Numbered from the stretch's first letter, positions 7,844 through 16,768 are shown. The stretch: DNA of 43,529 nucleotides from CAYLJJ01 sp964384025 (GCA_964384025.1 CAYLJJ010000059.1:1-43529), one strand, 5' to 3'. Notes: generated from the letters alone by a model not told the origin. Numbers and translations are program-made.

Positions 7844-9074
7844 TCTTGTTCGCTATCGCGTCAAGGCTGGCCAGCTCACGCTGCCGGGTATCCCCAAGAA
7901 ACGCCAAGCCGATATGCGCGCCGCCGCTGAACTGCTCTTAAACTCGGCGAGGCAGGGCCTGGGAGCGTCTCGTCAAGAGCTCTTAGAGGCTTTCGCTGAG
8001 ATTGAGCCCAAAGCCACCGCTGATCGCCGCATCCTGGACGGCTTTCAGAAGCTGATCCTCGACCGCTGCGACTTTGAGATTCCCCCTGAGCTTAACCCCC
8101 CTGTGTTACGACAGGCGCTTTTTCAGAGAGCTTCAGAGCTTCGGCTGAGCGGAGCGACCTTTGATCGGTGGGCGATTCTCAAGGAGGTGGGAACCTCCTT
8201 CAATCTAGAACCAGGGCAGCTGGAGGCTGCGCTCTACGCTGATCTCAAGAAGAACCAGCTCCTCCAAAGCTTTGAGACGATCAGCACCGAGGGGCTGTTA
8301 AAGCTCTACGATCTCTCCCAAGCCCAGGCTGTGCTCCTCAAGGCGGTTCACCTTCGGATCTTTATCCGTTGCCAAGAGGCAGGGGCCTATCGCGCCCTCT
8401 TCCACAAGCTTAAGTTTCACCGCCTCCTCTACAACATTCACCCTCAGGGTGCAGGCTATCGACTGGAGATCAGCGGGCCTCACAGCCTCTTTAAGCAGGT
8501 CACTAAGTATGGCCTTCAGTTGGCCCTGCTGTTGCCCAGCATCCGCAGCTGCACAGAGTGGAGCCTGCGAGCCCAGGTTCTCTGGGGGAAGCAGCGTAAG
8601 CGCTTATCCTTTGAGCTCTCTGGAGGAGGAGAAGAGGAGCCCCCTGAGCTGCGACTCCCCGACGAGGTGGAGCAGCTGCGTGCTCGCTTTGCTACGCGCA
8701 GCTCTCCTTGGTCTGTTCACATCTCCACCAAGATCTTCAATCTGCCCGCCTTGGGAGTCTGTGTTCCCGATCTGCGCTTCCGACATGAGGAGAGCAGCCT
8801 TGATGTTTATCTGGAGGTGATGGGTTATTGGAGCCGAGAAGCGGTCTGGAAGCGCGTAGATTTGGTGCGAGCGGGTCTCCCCGAGCCGCTGATCTTCGCG
8901 GTGAGCAGCCGTCTTCGAGTCAGTGAGGCGGTCTTAGAAGATGAGGCGATGGCAACGCTCTATGTTTATAAAGGATCACTTATACCCAAGGGGGTAGAGG
9001 AGAGGCTCAATGCCTTTCTAAAAGAGAAAGGCATAGCTGATGATTCAACAACTTTATTTAAAAACGAGCCCTAA
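7830..9074 (+). CDS. Bax1-type nuclease (DUF790), partner of XPB
   Basis: A 414-residue protein of the DUF790 family, known in archaea as Bax1 (binds archaeal XPB), a structure-specific endonuclease that forms a complex with XPB. The C-terminal half carries a PD-(D/E)xK-like active site: VPDLRF (Asp314), YLEVMGYW (Glu329), then the basic stretch VWKRVDLVRAGL. The N-terminus (TADLVRYRVKAGQLTLPG) is typical of the family. The frame is open further upstream inside the helicase gene. I chose GTG at 7830 because GGGAG lies five bases upstream and it gives the usual family N-terminus. The 14-base overlap with the helicase implies translational coupling and equal dosage. Confidence 0.88.
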   Translation: MLTADLVRYRVKAGQLTLPGIPKKRQADMRAAAELLLNSARQGLGASRQELLEAFAEIEPKATADRRILDGFQKLILDRCDFEIPPELNPPVLRQALFQRASELRLSGATFDRWAILKEVGTSFNLEPGQLEAALYADLKKNQLLQSFETISTEGLLKLYDLSQAQAVLLKAVHLRIFIRCQEAGAYRALFHKLKFHRLLYNIHPQGAGYRLEISGPHSLFKQVTKYGLQLALLLPSIRSCTEWSLRAQVLWGKQRKRLSFELSGGGEEEPPELRLPDEVEQLRARFATRSSPWSVHISTKIFNLPALGVCVPDLRFRHEESSLDVYLEVMGYWSREAVWKRVDLVRAGLPEPLIFAVSSRLRVSEAVLEDEAMATLYVYKGSLIPKGVEERLNAFLKEKGIADDSTTLFKNEP

Positions 9075-9233
9075 TTTTGTAAAATTCTTTTTTGGTCCAA
9101 AAGTGAAACTTTATGCATGGGGGGATATTATTCCTTTCCCTCTCTGTCGTAGGAAGAGAAATCACTATAAAAATGGTCAGACCCTCTTCGATAGAAAATC
9201 GGTAGGGTAAAATCATTGATACTGAAGATAAAC

Positions 9234-9252
9234 AAGATAAAAAATCTTTTTT
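9234..9252 (+). terminator. Weak AT-rich terminator candidate after the XPB-Bax1 pair
   Basis: AAGAT and ATCTT form a five-pair stem around an A-rich loop, followed by TTTT. The stem is weak. An imperfect hairpin at 9181-9208 (ACCCT/AGGGT with CGAT/ATCG inside) lies just before it. The whole 9075-9344 gap is AT-rich and holds no gene I can support. Confidence 0.35.
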
Positions 9253-9344
9253 AAATATTGAACGTGATTCAATTACTTCGATTTTTCAGCAAAAAATGTT
9301 GGTTGGCGTGTTAATGAAACGATGAAGAACAGTTCAAAAACAGA

Positions 9345-9698
9345 CTAGCCCCAACTTCTCTTCTGGTTCTTGGCGTTCTTCTCTCGAAAAGCCTGTTCAA
9401 GGTCGATATCTAGACGGTTGGCGATAGCACAGAGATAGTTAAAGACATCGATCAACTCTTCAGCAACGCCTTGGCGAGCCTCTTCATCTGCCTCTCCTGC
9501 CTGGGTCTCTTCGGCGGACTCCCCCTCGGGGAAGATCTTTTTATAGCGACGGATCGCCTTAAACAGCTCGCCCATCTCCTCCCCCATCAAGAAGCAGTTC
9601 TCCACGAGGTTGACCTTGAGCCAGCCATGCATCTCTTCCAAGCTGTGAATATACTCCTGATATCCTCTCATCTCAGCTCCCTTGGGAAGCTCGATCAT
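9345..9698 (-). CDS. MazG-like nucleoside triphosphate pyrophosphohydrolase
   Basis: A 117-residue all-alpha protein with the MazG/dUTPase-superfamily metal sites: EExxE in GEEMGELFKAIRR and ExxD in EELIDVFNYLCAIANRL. Such enzymes hydrolyse (d)NTPs, including damaged or non-canonical ones, to the monophosphate and pyrophosphate. The acidic insert between the two motifs (EGESAEETQAGEADEE) is unusual and probably a disordered loop. The start is ATG at 9698, because GGAG lies seven bases upstream; the frame is open further but has no ribosome-binding site there. It diverges from recX, so the two share a promoter region of about 110 bases. Confidence 0.82.
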   Translation of the reverse strand: MIELPKGAEMRGYQEYIHSLEEMHGWLKVNLVENCFLMGEEMGELFKAIRRYKKIFPEGESAEETQAGEADEEARQGVAEELIDVFNYLCAIANRLDIDLEQAFREKNAKNQKRSWG

Positions 9699-9811
9699 CT
9701 CATTTCTCCGAATTCTGTTTCTGTTGATGTTCTTTCTCGGAAGAATAAGCACCTGAACTCAAAATTGAAAAGGGGCCAATCAAATTGAAAAATCGCAAAG
9801 GGCCCATGGAG

Positions 9812-10306
9812 ATGAAACCTGAGCGTCTCTACTCCACCGCTCAACAGCACTGCGTGCGCTTCCCTTGCAGTACCGCTCACCTGAGACAGGTGATGCGGCG
9901 CAAGATCAAGCGCTCTCTTGCAGCTTATGAGGGAGATCCAGAGGCCCTAGAACAAGCCCTGGAGAAGGCGATAGAGCGCCTTCAAGAGCTGAACTTTCTG
10001 GACGATGCTCGCTACGCCAGGGATCTCACTGCTCGTTTACAGAGGCGCAATAAGAGCCTGCGTTATATGCGAGGGAAGCTCAGAGAGAAGAAGATCCCCT
10101 CTGAACTCATCAACCTCTGCCTGGAGGGTCTAGGCAGAGAGGCTGACCTCCGCGCCGCTCTCCTGCTCCTGCGCAAGCGTCGTCGAAGCCGTGTGGCTGA
10201 TTACTCTAAAGAGTTGGCAGCCCTTGCGCGAGCGGGCTTTTCTTGTGAGATCGCTCGCCGAGCGCTGGAAGTAGTTGAAGAGAGAGGCCCTTCTCTCTCA
10301 AAGTAG
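9812..10306 (+). CDS. recX: RecX family regulator of RecA
   Basis: About 164 residues. The hallmark RecX stretch LNFLDDARYARDLTARL is followed by the helical repeat SLRYMRGKLREKKIP and a third helical unit. RecX binds RecA filaments and limits recombinase activity. Three starts are possible: TTG at 9785, and ATG at 9806 and 9812. I chose 9812 because AAAGGG lies nine bases upstream; the other two have poorer spacing. No recA gene is adjacent, which is not unusual outside enterobacteria. The neighbours are a MazG-like enzyme (divergent) and, 34 bases downstream, a surface lipoprotein with its own ribosome-binding site. Confidence 0.85.
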   Translation: MKPERLYSTAQQHCVRFPCSTAHLRQVMRRKIKRSLAAYEGDPEALEQALEKAIERLQELNFLDDARYARDLTARLQRRNKSLRYMRGKLREKKIPSELINLCLEGLGREADLRAALLLLRKRRRSRVADYSKELAALARAGFSCEIARRALEVVEERGPSLSK

Positions 10307-10340
10307 GCAAAGTTTTCAGCATCTCTTCAGGGAGACTTTT

Positions 10341-13307
10341 ATGAAGAAGGCGCTCTATCTGCTCCCACTCCTCTGGGCCTGTGAGACTGATGACGGGGCG
10401 GGCAATGCACCCCCTCCAGATGCAGGCATGACGGACCAAGCGATTCTCCAGGATCTCCAGATTCAAGATGTCAGCGTCGAGCCTGATATCGCTCCAGATC
10501 TCTCTCCTGATGAGGAGGGTCCCAACCTTCGCTTTGAGCGCCCCGGCCACCATGAGCGCGTGGGTGGCCTGTTTCAGGTGGAGCTGAAGGCGGATGATCC
10601 CAGCGGGGTTGTAGAGCTGCGGCTTGAGATCGATGGTGAGGAGGTGAAGCTCTTTGAGGCTGAGCCCTATCTCTGGGAGTGGGACACCCGCGCGCTGCCT
10701 GAAGGCCCCTATCGTCTGGAGGCTTGGGCCCTGGATGGTCAAGGTAACGAGAGCAGGGCTGAAGTGGTCGCTGAGGTTCGTAACCCCTGTGGAGAGAATG
10801 AAGAGGGTGAGGAGGACTGTCCCCCTCGGGGGATGCGCTTTGTCTCTCCAGAGGATAGCGCCACGCTCTGTGGTCCCATTCAGCTCACCGTTGAAGCCAG
10901 CGATGATCATGAGGTTGCTCGAGTAGAGATCCACCTGAATGAGGAGCTGGTCGCTGAATTCGAGGAGGAGCCCTACGAGCTGGAGTGGGATACTGAGGCG
11001 ATCGAGGATGGTCCCTATCAGCTGCGCCTTACGGTTGAGGATAGCGCTGGGCAGCGCGCCTTTAAGATCATCGAGGTCCTGATCGAGAATCATGGAGAAG
11101 ATCCCTGCGATAATCCTCCGATTCTGGAGTTCTTGAGCCCTGAACATGGAGAGTTTGTCTCGGGGATCGTTGAGGTGCGCGTCAGCGCTACAGATGATCA
11201 CGAGATGAAGAGCGTGGTCTTCTTTGTTGATGGACAGCAGATCAGCGAAGATGGCACCGCACCCTATACTTTCGCCTTCTATACCGCTGAGTTGGAGGCG
11301 GGGGAGCATATGATCACCGCTCGTGCCTCAGATCGAAATGAGCGGGTGACCACCAAGCGCCTGCTGCTGATCGTCGATCAGGTGGATCCCAGCCTCCGCC
11401 TCATCCACCCCACCCCTGGAGAGATCTATGAGGATGAGGTTCGCTTTGAGGCCCTCGCTGATGATGACAATGGGGTTCGGCGTGTAGAGTTCCGCATTAT
11501 GCGCGGAGAGGAGCAACTGGAACGTGTCTTCCCTGAGGATCCCAACGCTCCTGAGGATCCTGAGAACCCCGAAACGCCTGAAGATCCTGAAGAGCGGGGA
11601 AAATCAGAGAGCCTTTGGGTTCACAGCATCCCGATGGGGGAGCTGCCCAACGAGGAGTTAACCCTGATCGCCCTGGTCACCGATCTCTCTGGCCGAGAGA
11701 TCGCTCTGGAGCCTGTACTCTTTCGCGCTGATCCTCTCCCCAGTCTAAGCTTTGAGGAGATCGCAGAGGGGGATGTGATCACCGGCCCAGTGAGCGTGAG
11801 GATCAACGCCATCGATGATCTAGGCTTTGAGCGAACACAGCTCTTCCTGGATGGAGAGCTGTTGGGCGATTTTGAGGAGGGGCGCTTTGAGTGGATTCCT
11901 GAGTATCAACGCGGTCAGCATCTCCTACGCGCGGAGGCCAGCACCCTCAGCCAGCAACTCATCGCTCAGGAGGTTCAGATTGAGGTGAATCACCCCCTGG
12001 AGGTCAGCTTGCTGCGCTGTGGCCAGCTGATTGGAGAGGGAGAGGAGCAGGTTGAAGGCTGCCTCCCGGCTGAAACGGCGGAGTGGATGGACGCGGTGAG
12101 CTATGTCGCAGAGACCCGCGACGATGATGGTCAGACTCTCCAGGTGGATTTCTATCTTGGAGAGACGCACCTGCTCACGGATGAGGAAGCGCCTTTTGAG
12201 TTGAGCTTGAACTCCTGGGATTTTGTGGATGGAGAGTACGAGTTGAGGGCTGTCGCCCTCAGCGATAACGAGAGCAGCGCTTCGATGAGGGTGGCGGTTG
12301 AGGTCAACAACTGTGATCGTGATCACGATGGTTTTGGGGATGACTCTCGAGTTTGTGGAGGCAGTGACTGCAATGACGCAGATGAGCTGATCCGCCCTGG
12401 AGCTGAAGAGAGTTGCTACGATGGCACCGACACCAACTGTGATGGTTGGATCAATGAGGGCTGTGGAGAGCCCCCGATTCTGGACAGCGCCTCCTTCCAC
12501 GTCAACTCAGATCTAGGCACCCTGGCTTTCCTTGTGGAGGGCAGTGATCCTGAATATGACGCTGATCGCATCTCTGTCCAGCTCCGCAATAATCAGGGCC
12601 AAGCGATCCCTTTCTGGGATGAAGAGGGGTCGATCTTCCTGATGTTGGACAGCTTTGAAACTCAGGAGGAGGATGGTCACTTTGTAGCGCTCTGGAGCGG
12701 TAAAGGGCCGCTCGAAGCCGCCTCCGCTTCGGTGACAGTTTGGGATGCCTCTGGAGAGTCCAGTGAGATGCTGATCCCCTCTTCACTTCCTCCCAACACC
12801 AGCGCCGAGGGGGAGTTTTGCGATCCCCGCGGAGCGTTCAGCCAGTGTGATGGCTTACTGAACTGTGTGGAGTATCACTGTCTCAGCAGCGCCCCCTCTC
12901 TGAGCTGTCCCGAGGAGTGGAATCTGCGCGAGGTGGAGCAGATCGAGGAGTTTCACTGGATCGCAGGTGGAGACACCCTAGACGCGGGCAACCAGACACG
13001 AGGGCTCTGTGGTGGAGGCGAAGCGGAGGATATGGTCTTTCACTTCACTGCTCCTGTTTCAGCTCCCTATTTCTTCAGCCTAGAGCCAAGCGAGGAGGAG
13101 GGTGAACAGGAGGGTGAAGGCTTCCCTGTCCTCTATGCTCGCTTCGCCTGCGCTATAGAGGATCTTCGCGCTGAGTTTGCTTGTGGTCCCGGATTGGAGT
13201 TCTTTATGAACGCTGAAGATGAGATCTATCTCTTTGTAGATGCAGTGGGCGATTGGAGCGGGATCTTCAATCTTCAGATCATGGCGAATCAAGCCCCAGA
13301 GCCTTAA
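10341..13307 (+). CDS. Large surface lipoprotein with six bacterial Ig-like modules and a MopE-type motif
   Basis: A 988-residue protein. Signal peptide and lipobox (LLPLLWAC) give lipidation at Cys15, followed by an acidic linker. Six Ig-like (Big_7-type) modules follow, each with a hydrophobic V-x-F/I-x-(I/L)-D-G core and a closing EAWALD/TVEDSAG-like strand, covering about residues 55-650. A MopE-type metal-binding motif rich in Asp and Cys (DHDGFGDD, SDCNDAD, TNCDG) occupies about 655-710. The last 270 residues include paired cysteines and a beta-rich domain. It is expected on the outer surface as an adhesin or matrix protein. The real start is ATG at 10341, with GGGAG six bases upstream; the frame is open for 22 more codons without a signal sequence. 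Confidence 0.88.
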   Translation: MKKALYLLPLLWACETDDGAGNAPPPDAGMTDQAILQDLQIQDVSVEPDIAPDLSPDEEGPNLRFERPGHHERVGGLFQVELKADDPSGVVELRLEIDGEEVKLFEAEPYLWEWDTRALPEGPYRLEAWALDGQGNESRAEVVAEVRNPCGENEEGEEDCPPRGMRFVSPEDSATLCGPIQLTVEASDDHEVARVEIHLNEELVAEFEEEPYELEWDTEAIEDGPYQLRLTVEDSAGQRAFKIIEVLIENHGEDPCDNPPILEFLSPEHGEFVSGIVEVRVSATDDHEMKSVVFFVDGQQISEDGTAPYTFAFYTAELEAGEHMITARASDRNERVTTKRLLLIVDQVDPSLRLIHPTPGEIYEDEVRFEALADDDNGVRRVEFRIMRGEEQLERVFPEDPNAPEDPENPETPEDPEERGKSESLWVHSIPMGELPNEELTLIALVTDLSGREIALEPVLFRADPLPSLSFEEIAEGDVITGPVSVRINAIDDLGFERTQLFLDGELLGDFEEGRFEWIPEYQRGQHLLRAEASTLSQQLIAQEVQIEVNHPLEVSLLRCGQLIGEGEEQVEGCLPAETAEWMDAVSYVAETRDDDGQTLQVDFYLGETHLLTDEEAPFELSLNSWDFVDGEYELRAVALSDNESSASMRVAVEVNNCDRDHDGFGDDSRVCGGSDCNDADELIRPGAEESCYDGTDTNCDGWINEGCGEPPILDSASFHVNSDLGTLAFLVEGSDPEYDADRISVQLRNNQGQAIPFWDEEGSIFLMLDSFETQEEDGHFVALWSGKGPLEAASASVTVWDASGESSEMLIPSSLPPNTSAEGEFCDPRGAFSQCDGLLNCVEYHCLSSAPSLSCPEEWNLREVEQIEEFHWIAGGDTLDAGNQTRGLCGGGEAEDMVFHFTAPVSAPYFFSLEPSEEEGEQEGEGFPVLYARFACAIEDLRAEFACGPGLEFFMNAEDEIYLFVDAVGDWSGIFNLQIMANQAPEP

Positions 13308-13343
13308 TCTGTTACCGATAGGGTTCAAAACTGACCTCTCATA

Positions 13344-14120
13344 TCAGTGGAGCAGACCTCCCGCCTCTGAGTCGGGCAATGGCCCTCCCTCTCTAAAGAT
13401 CGACAGCTCCCCCAAAGGCAGGGGGGTCCAGAGTTCATTGGAGGTCAGAGGCTCGGTGGCGATGATGGCCACGCGATCACCTGGGCGGGTGACGCTTCTA
13501 AAATCCAGCTCCAGGTCTCGATCCTTTAGCCGCGCGCTGGGAAAGGGCTGTTGTCGGATGAGATAGAAGAGTTGAGTCGTACGATAGGCAAAGAGATAAC
13601 TGCCGTTGGAGAGTAGAAAGTTAAAAGTCCCATGACCTGCGATCTCCTGAGACAGCTCCCGGAGGATTTCTCGGGTGCTTCGCCCCCTCTCCTGCTCCAG
13701 ATGCTCCATGATCAGACAGAAGGCGCGCTCGCTGTCAGTAGAACCTACAGGTTGATAGTTGCCCTTCAGTTGAGGATGAAACTCTTTGAGATCCCCATTG
13801 TGAGCGAAGACCCAGTAGCGCCCTCGCAGCTCTCGACGAAAGGGGTGGGTGTTCTCTAAACAGATCTCTCCCAGCGTGGCTCTGCGGATATGGGCGATGA
13901 CGTTACGGGAGCGGATCGGGTACTCCTCGATGAGTCGAGAGATAGGCGACTCTGCTGAGGGCCGAGGATCGATAAAGCAGCGACAGCCTTTGCCCTCAAA
14001 GAAGGCGATACCCCAGCCATCCCGATGCTCATCTGTAGCCCCTCCTCGCTCCTTAAAACCTTTGAAGGAGAAGCAGATGTCGGTAGGCACATTGCAGTTC
14101 ATCCCGAGCAGTTGGCACAT
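13344..14120 (-). CDS. Class II glutamine amidotransferase, YafJ-like
   Basis: A 258-residue stand-alone glutaminase domain (GATase type 2, N-terminal nucleophile). The catalytic Cys is residue 2 (MCQLLGMNC). Supporting motifs are RDGWGIAFF, AHIRRATLG, NTHPF, FAHNGDL and GSTDSERAF, all in the order found in YafJ/EgtC-like enzymes. There is no synthetase domain, so the acceptor of the released ammonia is unknown. The start is ATG at 14120 with AAGGAG about six bases upstream, and Cys2 at the second codon confirms it. The gene converges with the surface lipoprotein gene, with 36 bases between the stop codons. Confidence 0.9.
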   Translation of the reverse strand: MCQLLGMNCNVPTDICFSFKGFKERGGATDEHRDGWGIAFFEGKGCRCFIDPRPSAESPISRLIEEYPIRSRNVIAHIRRATLGEICLENTHPFRRELRGRYWVFAHNGDLKEFHPQLKGNYQPVGSTDSERAFCLIMEHLEQERGRSTREILRELSQEIAGHGTFNFLLSNGSYLFAYRTTQLFYLIRQQPFPSARLKDRDLELDFRSVTRPGDRVAIIATEPLTSNELWTPLPLGELSIFREGGPLPDSEAGGLLH

Positions 14121-14315
14121 GGAGGCTCCTTGGGGTTGAGGCGCTCTTGGTGAGTCTCACAGGAGGAGGTAGATGCTGTCTAGAAGCTACCTAGAAGCTA
14201 CCCCTGCTTATTCGCTCACCTTGCTTGCTGCCCCATACTGCGCGGTGCCCAGTGTAGTGCCCTTCACTTTTTTTGGGGGGTGTGTCTACGCCCGCGGTGT
14301 AGTTTTGGGATCATG

Positions 14316-14346
14316 AAGCGCGCTCCATCCTGACTCAAGCGCGCTC
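14316..14346 (+). promoter_or_regulatory. Pair of AAGCGCGCTC direct repeats upstream of GNAT gene
   Basis: The ten-base word AAGCGCGCTC, with palindromic core AGCGCGCT, occurs at 14316-14325 and 14337-14346. The two starts are 21 bases apart, two helical turns, and lie 25 bases before the GNAT start codon. The arrangement is that of an operator. However, GCGC-rich words are common in this genome, so this is weak. Confidence 0.3.
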
Positions 14347-14370
14347 TAAGAGAGAGAAAACGGAGCACCG

Positions 14371-15189
14371 ATGATTTTGCCTCGATCCCTTGGATATCGC
14401 ACAGATTTAGCGCTCTTGGAGTTGAGCGGTGCGCGGATCAGTTCGCGCGCGGACTGCCTTGTAATTGAAACGCCCGAAAATCCTGCCTTCTATTGGGGTA
14501 ACTTTCTCCTCTTTCCCCAGGCACCCACCCCCGAAGACTTCAGCCGCTGGCCGCGCCGCTTTAAAGAGGAGTTGGGCCACCAGGAGAAAATACGACATGT
14601 ATGCTTCGGCTGGGATCAGCCCACCGGTACACGGGGCGCCAGCGATCTCTTCTTGGAGGCGGGCTACCGCTTTGATGCAGGGATCGTGATGACCACCCAC
14701 ACGGTGAAGAGACCCAGCAGCGTACATCCGAACCTCGAAGTGCGTCCTTTAGAGTCCAACAAGGAGTGGCATGCGGCCGCTGAGATTCAGATCGCTTCAG
14801 CCCATCCTATCTTTGAATCAAACGCTTACCGTCGCTTTAAGGAAGCACAGATGCGTCGCTTTCGGCATATGACCAAAGAGGGAGCTCTTCGCTGGTTTGG
14901 GGGTTTCGAGGGCGAGACACTCATCACCAACCTTGGATTGTCACAGCGGGGCTCAGCGCGGCGCTTTCAGACCGTAGCGACACACCCCGACCACCGCCGG
15001 AAGGGCGCCTGTACACGTCTTGTTTATGAAACTTCCGTCGGAGCGCTCGCACAGGGCGCAAAGACGCTCGTGATGGTGGCAGATGAGTTTGAGGATGCGC
15101 GGCGGATCTATGCTCGGGTGGGCTTTGAGCTGACTGAGCGGCAGGTGGGTTTGACGCTGATACCCTCAACGGATCAGGCGGCGTGTTAG
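14371..15189 (+). CDS. GNAT family N-acetyltransferase
   Basis: A 272-residue protein. The GNAT acetyl-CoA binding motif A is clear in the C-terminal half: QTVATHPDHRRKGACTRLVYE with the R/Q-x-x-G-x-G/A core as RRKGAC, then motif B with ARRIYARVGFELTER. The N-terminal half is a second, divergent GNAT-like lobe (YWGNFLLFPQAP, RHVCFGWD), an arrangement seen in several two-lobed acetyltransferases. The acceptor substrate is not predictable. ATG at 14371 has GGAG about five bases upstream. Confidence 0.82.
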   Translation: MILPRSLGYRTDLALLELSGARISSRADCLVIETPENPAFYWGNFLLFPQAPTPEDFSRWPRRFKEELGHQEKIRHVCFGWDQPTGTRGASDLFLEAGYRFDAGIVMTTHTVKRPSSVHPNLEVRPLESNKEWHAAAEIQIASAHPIFESNAYRRFKEAQMRRFRHMTKEGALRWFGGFEGETLITNLGLSQRGSARRFQTVATHPDHRRKGACTRLVYETSVGALAQGAKTLVMVADEFEDARRIYARVGFELTERQVGLTLIPSTDQAAC

Positions 15190-15268
15190 AGCATCAGATG
15201 TTTGCTTTGAGCTGACCATAAAATCCTAGATAATCTCTGATCTATTTAGCTCCAGAAGAACAGAGCTT

Positions 15269-15772
15269 ATGGTGACTGAGGTTGAGATCCTTCTGGGAGA
15301 TATTACCGCGCTGGAGGTGGAGGCGGTGGTCAACGCCGCCAACCGAACCCTTTGTGGGGGTGGATGCTGCGATCCATCGAGCGGCTGGGAGAAGGCTCCT
15401 GAAGTTTTGCAGAGATCTGGGTGGTGCGCGAACAGGGGAGGTGAAGATCAGCCCTGGCTTTAGGATGAAGGCGACCTGGATTCTTCACGCGGTGGGACCA
15501 GTCTGGTGCGGAGGGGGGCGAAAGGAACCCTCGCTCTTGGCCTCCTGTTATCGTCAGAGCTTGGAGCTGGCTCAGTCTCATAAAGCGCGCTCTATCGCCT
15601 TCCTCTGCATCTCCACCGGCGCCTATCGTTACCCCCAAAATCAGCGGCGAAGATCGCTTGGAGAACCGTGCAGGCCTGGCTTGAGCAGGGAGGCGAGATG
15701 GAGCGAATCATCTTCTACTGTTTTCAACCACGAGATGAACGAATCTATCGAGTTCTACAGGAGAACGAATAG
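15269..15772 (+). pseudogene. Macro-domain (ADP-ribose-binding) protein gene broken by two frameshifts
   Basis: Three frames in order give one whole macro domain. Frame 1 (from ATG 15269) reads ILLGDITALEVEAVVNAANRTL. After the G-run at 15356-15360 a second frame reads VDAAIHRAAG, then ISPGF, ILHAVGPVW and FLCISTGAYRYP. After the C5A4 run at 15632-15640 a third frame reads KIAWRTVQAWLEQ, IIFYCF and a normal end at TAG 15770-15772. These match the YmdB/MacroD order GDIT, NAAN, GGGGVD.AIH, ISTG, YP..AA.IA. The first break lies where GGGGVD is expected and is probably a loss of one or seven bases. The second is one missing base (YPPKSAAK is expected). The product would bind or hydrolyse ADP-ribose or O-acetyl-ADP-ribose if intact. 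Both breaks lie in homopolymers, so base-calling error is a real alternative to decay. Confidence 0.88.
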
Positions 15773-15789
15773 ATGGGGAGTTTAGACTG

Positions 15790-16440
15790 ATGCGTGTTTT
15801 GGTTGTTTTTCTAGCGCTCGTGCTGCTGCTTCTGGGTGTAGTCGTTCTTTTCTTTGTTCAAAGCAACCCTCCAAATGCTTTAAATGGAAGAGAGCAAAAG
15901 CCGACCGCGCAGGAAATCCCTCCTGTGCCCGTACCTGAACCTCAGACAGCGCTTCAACCCCAACCCTTTAAGGCGCAGCCTCCTTTACATAAAGCTGCCC
16001 TGATAGACCCTCTGCCTGATCGACGAGTCGCCTCGCTGAAAGAGTTCGATCTCAAGAGCGCTTTAGAGGAACCTGAACCTGAAGTAGAGCTGCCCTCTCC
16101 TGAACAAGAGGAGCTACCTAAGATGATCTGGTCTACAGATCGAGAAGGGATTAAGGGTGCGGTTCAGGAGAGCTTACCGGAGATCATTGAGTGCTACGAA
16201 GCTTGGAGTCGAGCTCAGCCCGATCTAGAGGGCAAGATCATCGTGAACTTCTCGATCAGCGCTGACGAGGATAAAGAGAAGGATATCGGACATGTCACCC
16301 AGGCCAAGTTGGATGAGTCTCAGCTCCAACACCAGATGATGGAAGCCTGCCTCCTTGATGTAATGGAGGAGCTACAGTTTGTAGCTCCCGAAAAAGAACT
16401 CACAGTTCGCTACCCTTTTATGTTCAAGAGTGATCATTAA
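15790..16440 (+). CDS. Membrane-anchored AgmX/PglI-type C-terminal domain protein
   Basis: A 216-residue protein: an N-terminal membrane helix (3-23), a Pro-rich linker (about 27-75, PPVPVPEPQ), and a C-terminal domain of about 100 residues. That domain reads IIECYEAW, then PDLEGKIIVNFSIS, HVTQAKLD and MEACLLDVMEELQF. This is the AgmX/PglI C-terminal pattern (CYE...G.I.V.F.I...C), which has a TonB-like fold and is common in Myxococcota gliding and envelope proteins. It is probably periplasmic and inner-membrane tethered. GGGGAG lies nine bases before the ATG, and the gene starts 17 bases after the broken macro gene, so the two were probably cotranscribed. Confidence 0.8.
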   Translation: MRVLVVFLALVLLLLGVVVLFFVQSNPPNALNGREQKPTAQEIPPVPVPEPQTALQPQPFKAQPPLHKAALIDPLPDRRVASLKEFDLKSALEEPEPEVELPSPEQEELPKMIWSTDREGIKGAVQESLPEIIECYEAWSRAQPDLEGKIIVNFSISADEDKEKDIGHVTQAKLDESQLQHQMMEACLLDVMEELQFVAPEKELTVRYPFMFKSDH

Positions 16441-16507
16441 AGAGGTCCGCATTGGTGATTTTTCCTCTCCAGTTGTTCCTAAGGCCAACGGCGCGGAATT
16501 GTTGTAA

Positions 16508-16526
16508 GATGAAAGCATCTTTTGAT
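16508..16526 (+). terminator. Hairpin with T-run downstream of the AgmX-type gene
   Basis: AAGATG and CATCTT form a six-pair stem with an AAAG tetraloop, followed by TTTT. It lies 67 bases after the stop codon. The rest of 16441-16760 is AT-rich and holds no other feature I can name. Confidence 0.45.
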
Positions 16527-16768
16527 TAGGTCAAATCGTTCGCGGTAGCGAGGGACAAGGCTATTTTTGAACAATATTCAAACAGGATGTGCTATCGATG
16601 GCTCCGGTCGAAAAAAAGGGTTCAATTGGCTCATGGTCCCTTAAGAGTGCTGTTCTGCGGATAATCAATCTGAGTCTCAAAACAGCGCGAGGTTATGGTC
16701 GTTGAATAATGCTGAAGGGGTGCTATTGGTGCTTAGCTACCTTTAAGAAGGGTGCTTGGAGCAACTCT

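Noticed and set aside
10206..11309. Minus-strand frame of 367 codons opposite the Ig-module lipoprotein
   Set aside because: It is a mirror of the strongly coding plus strand, caused by its codon bias, and shows no domain.
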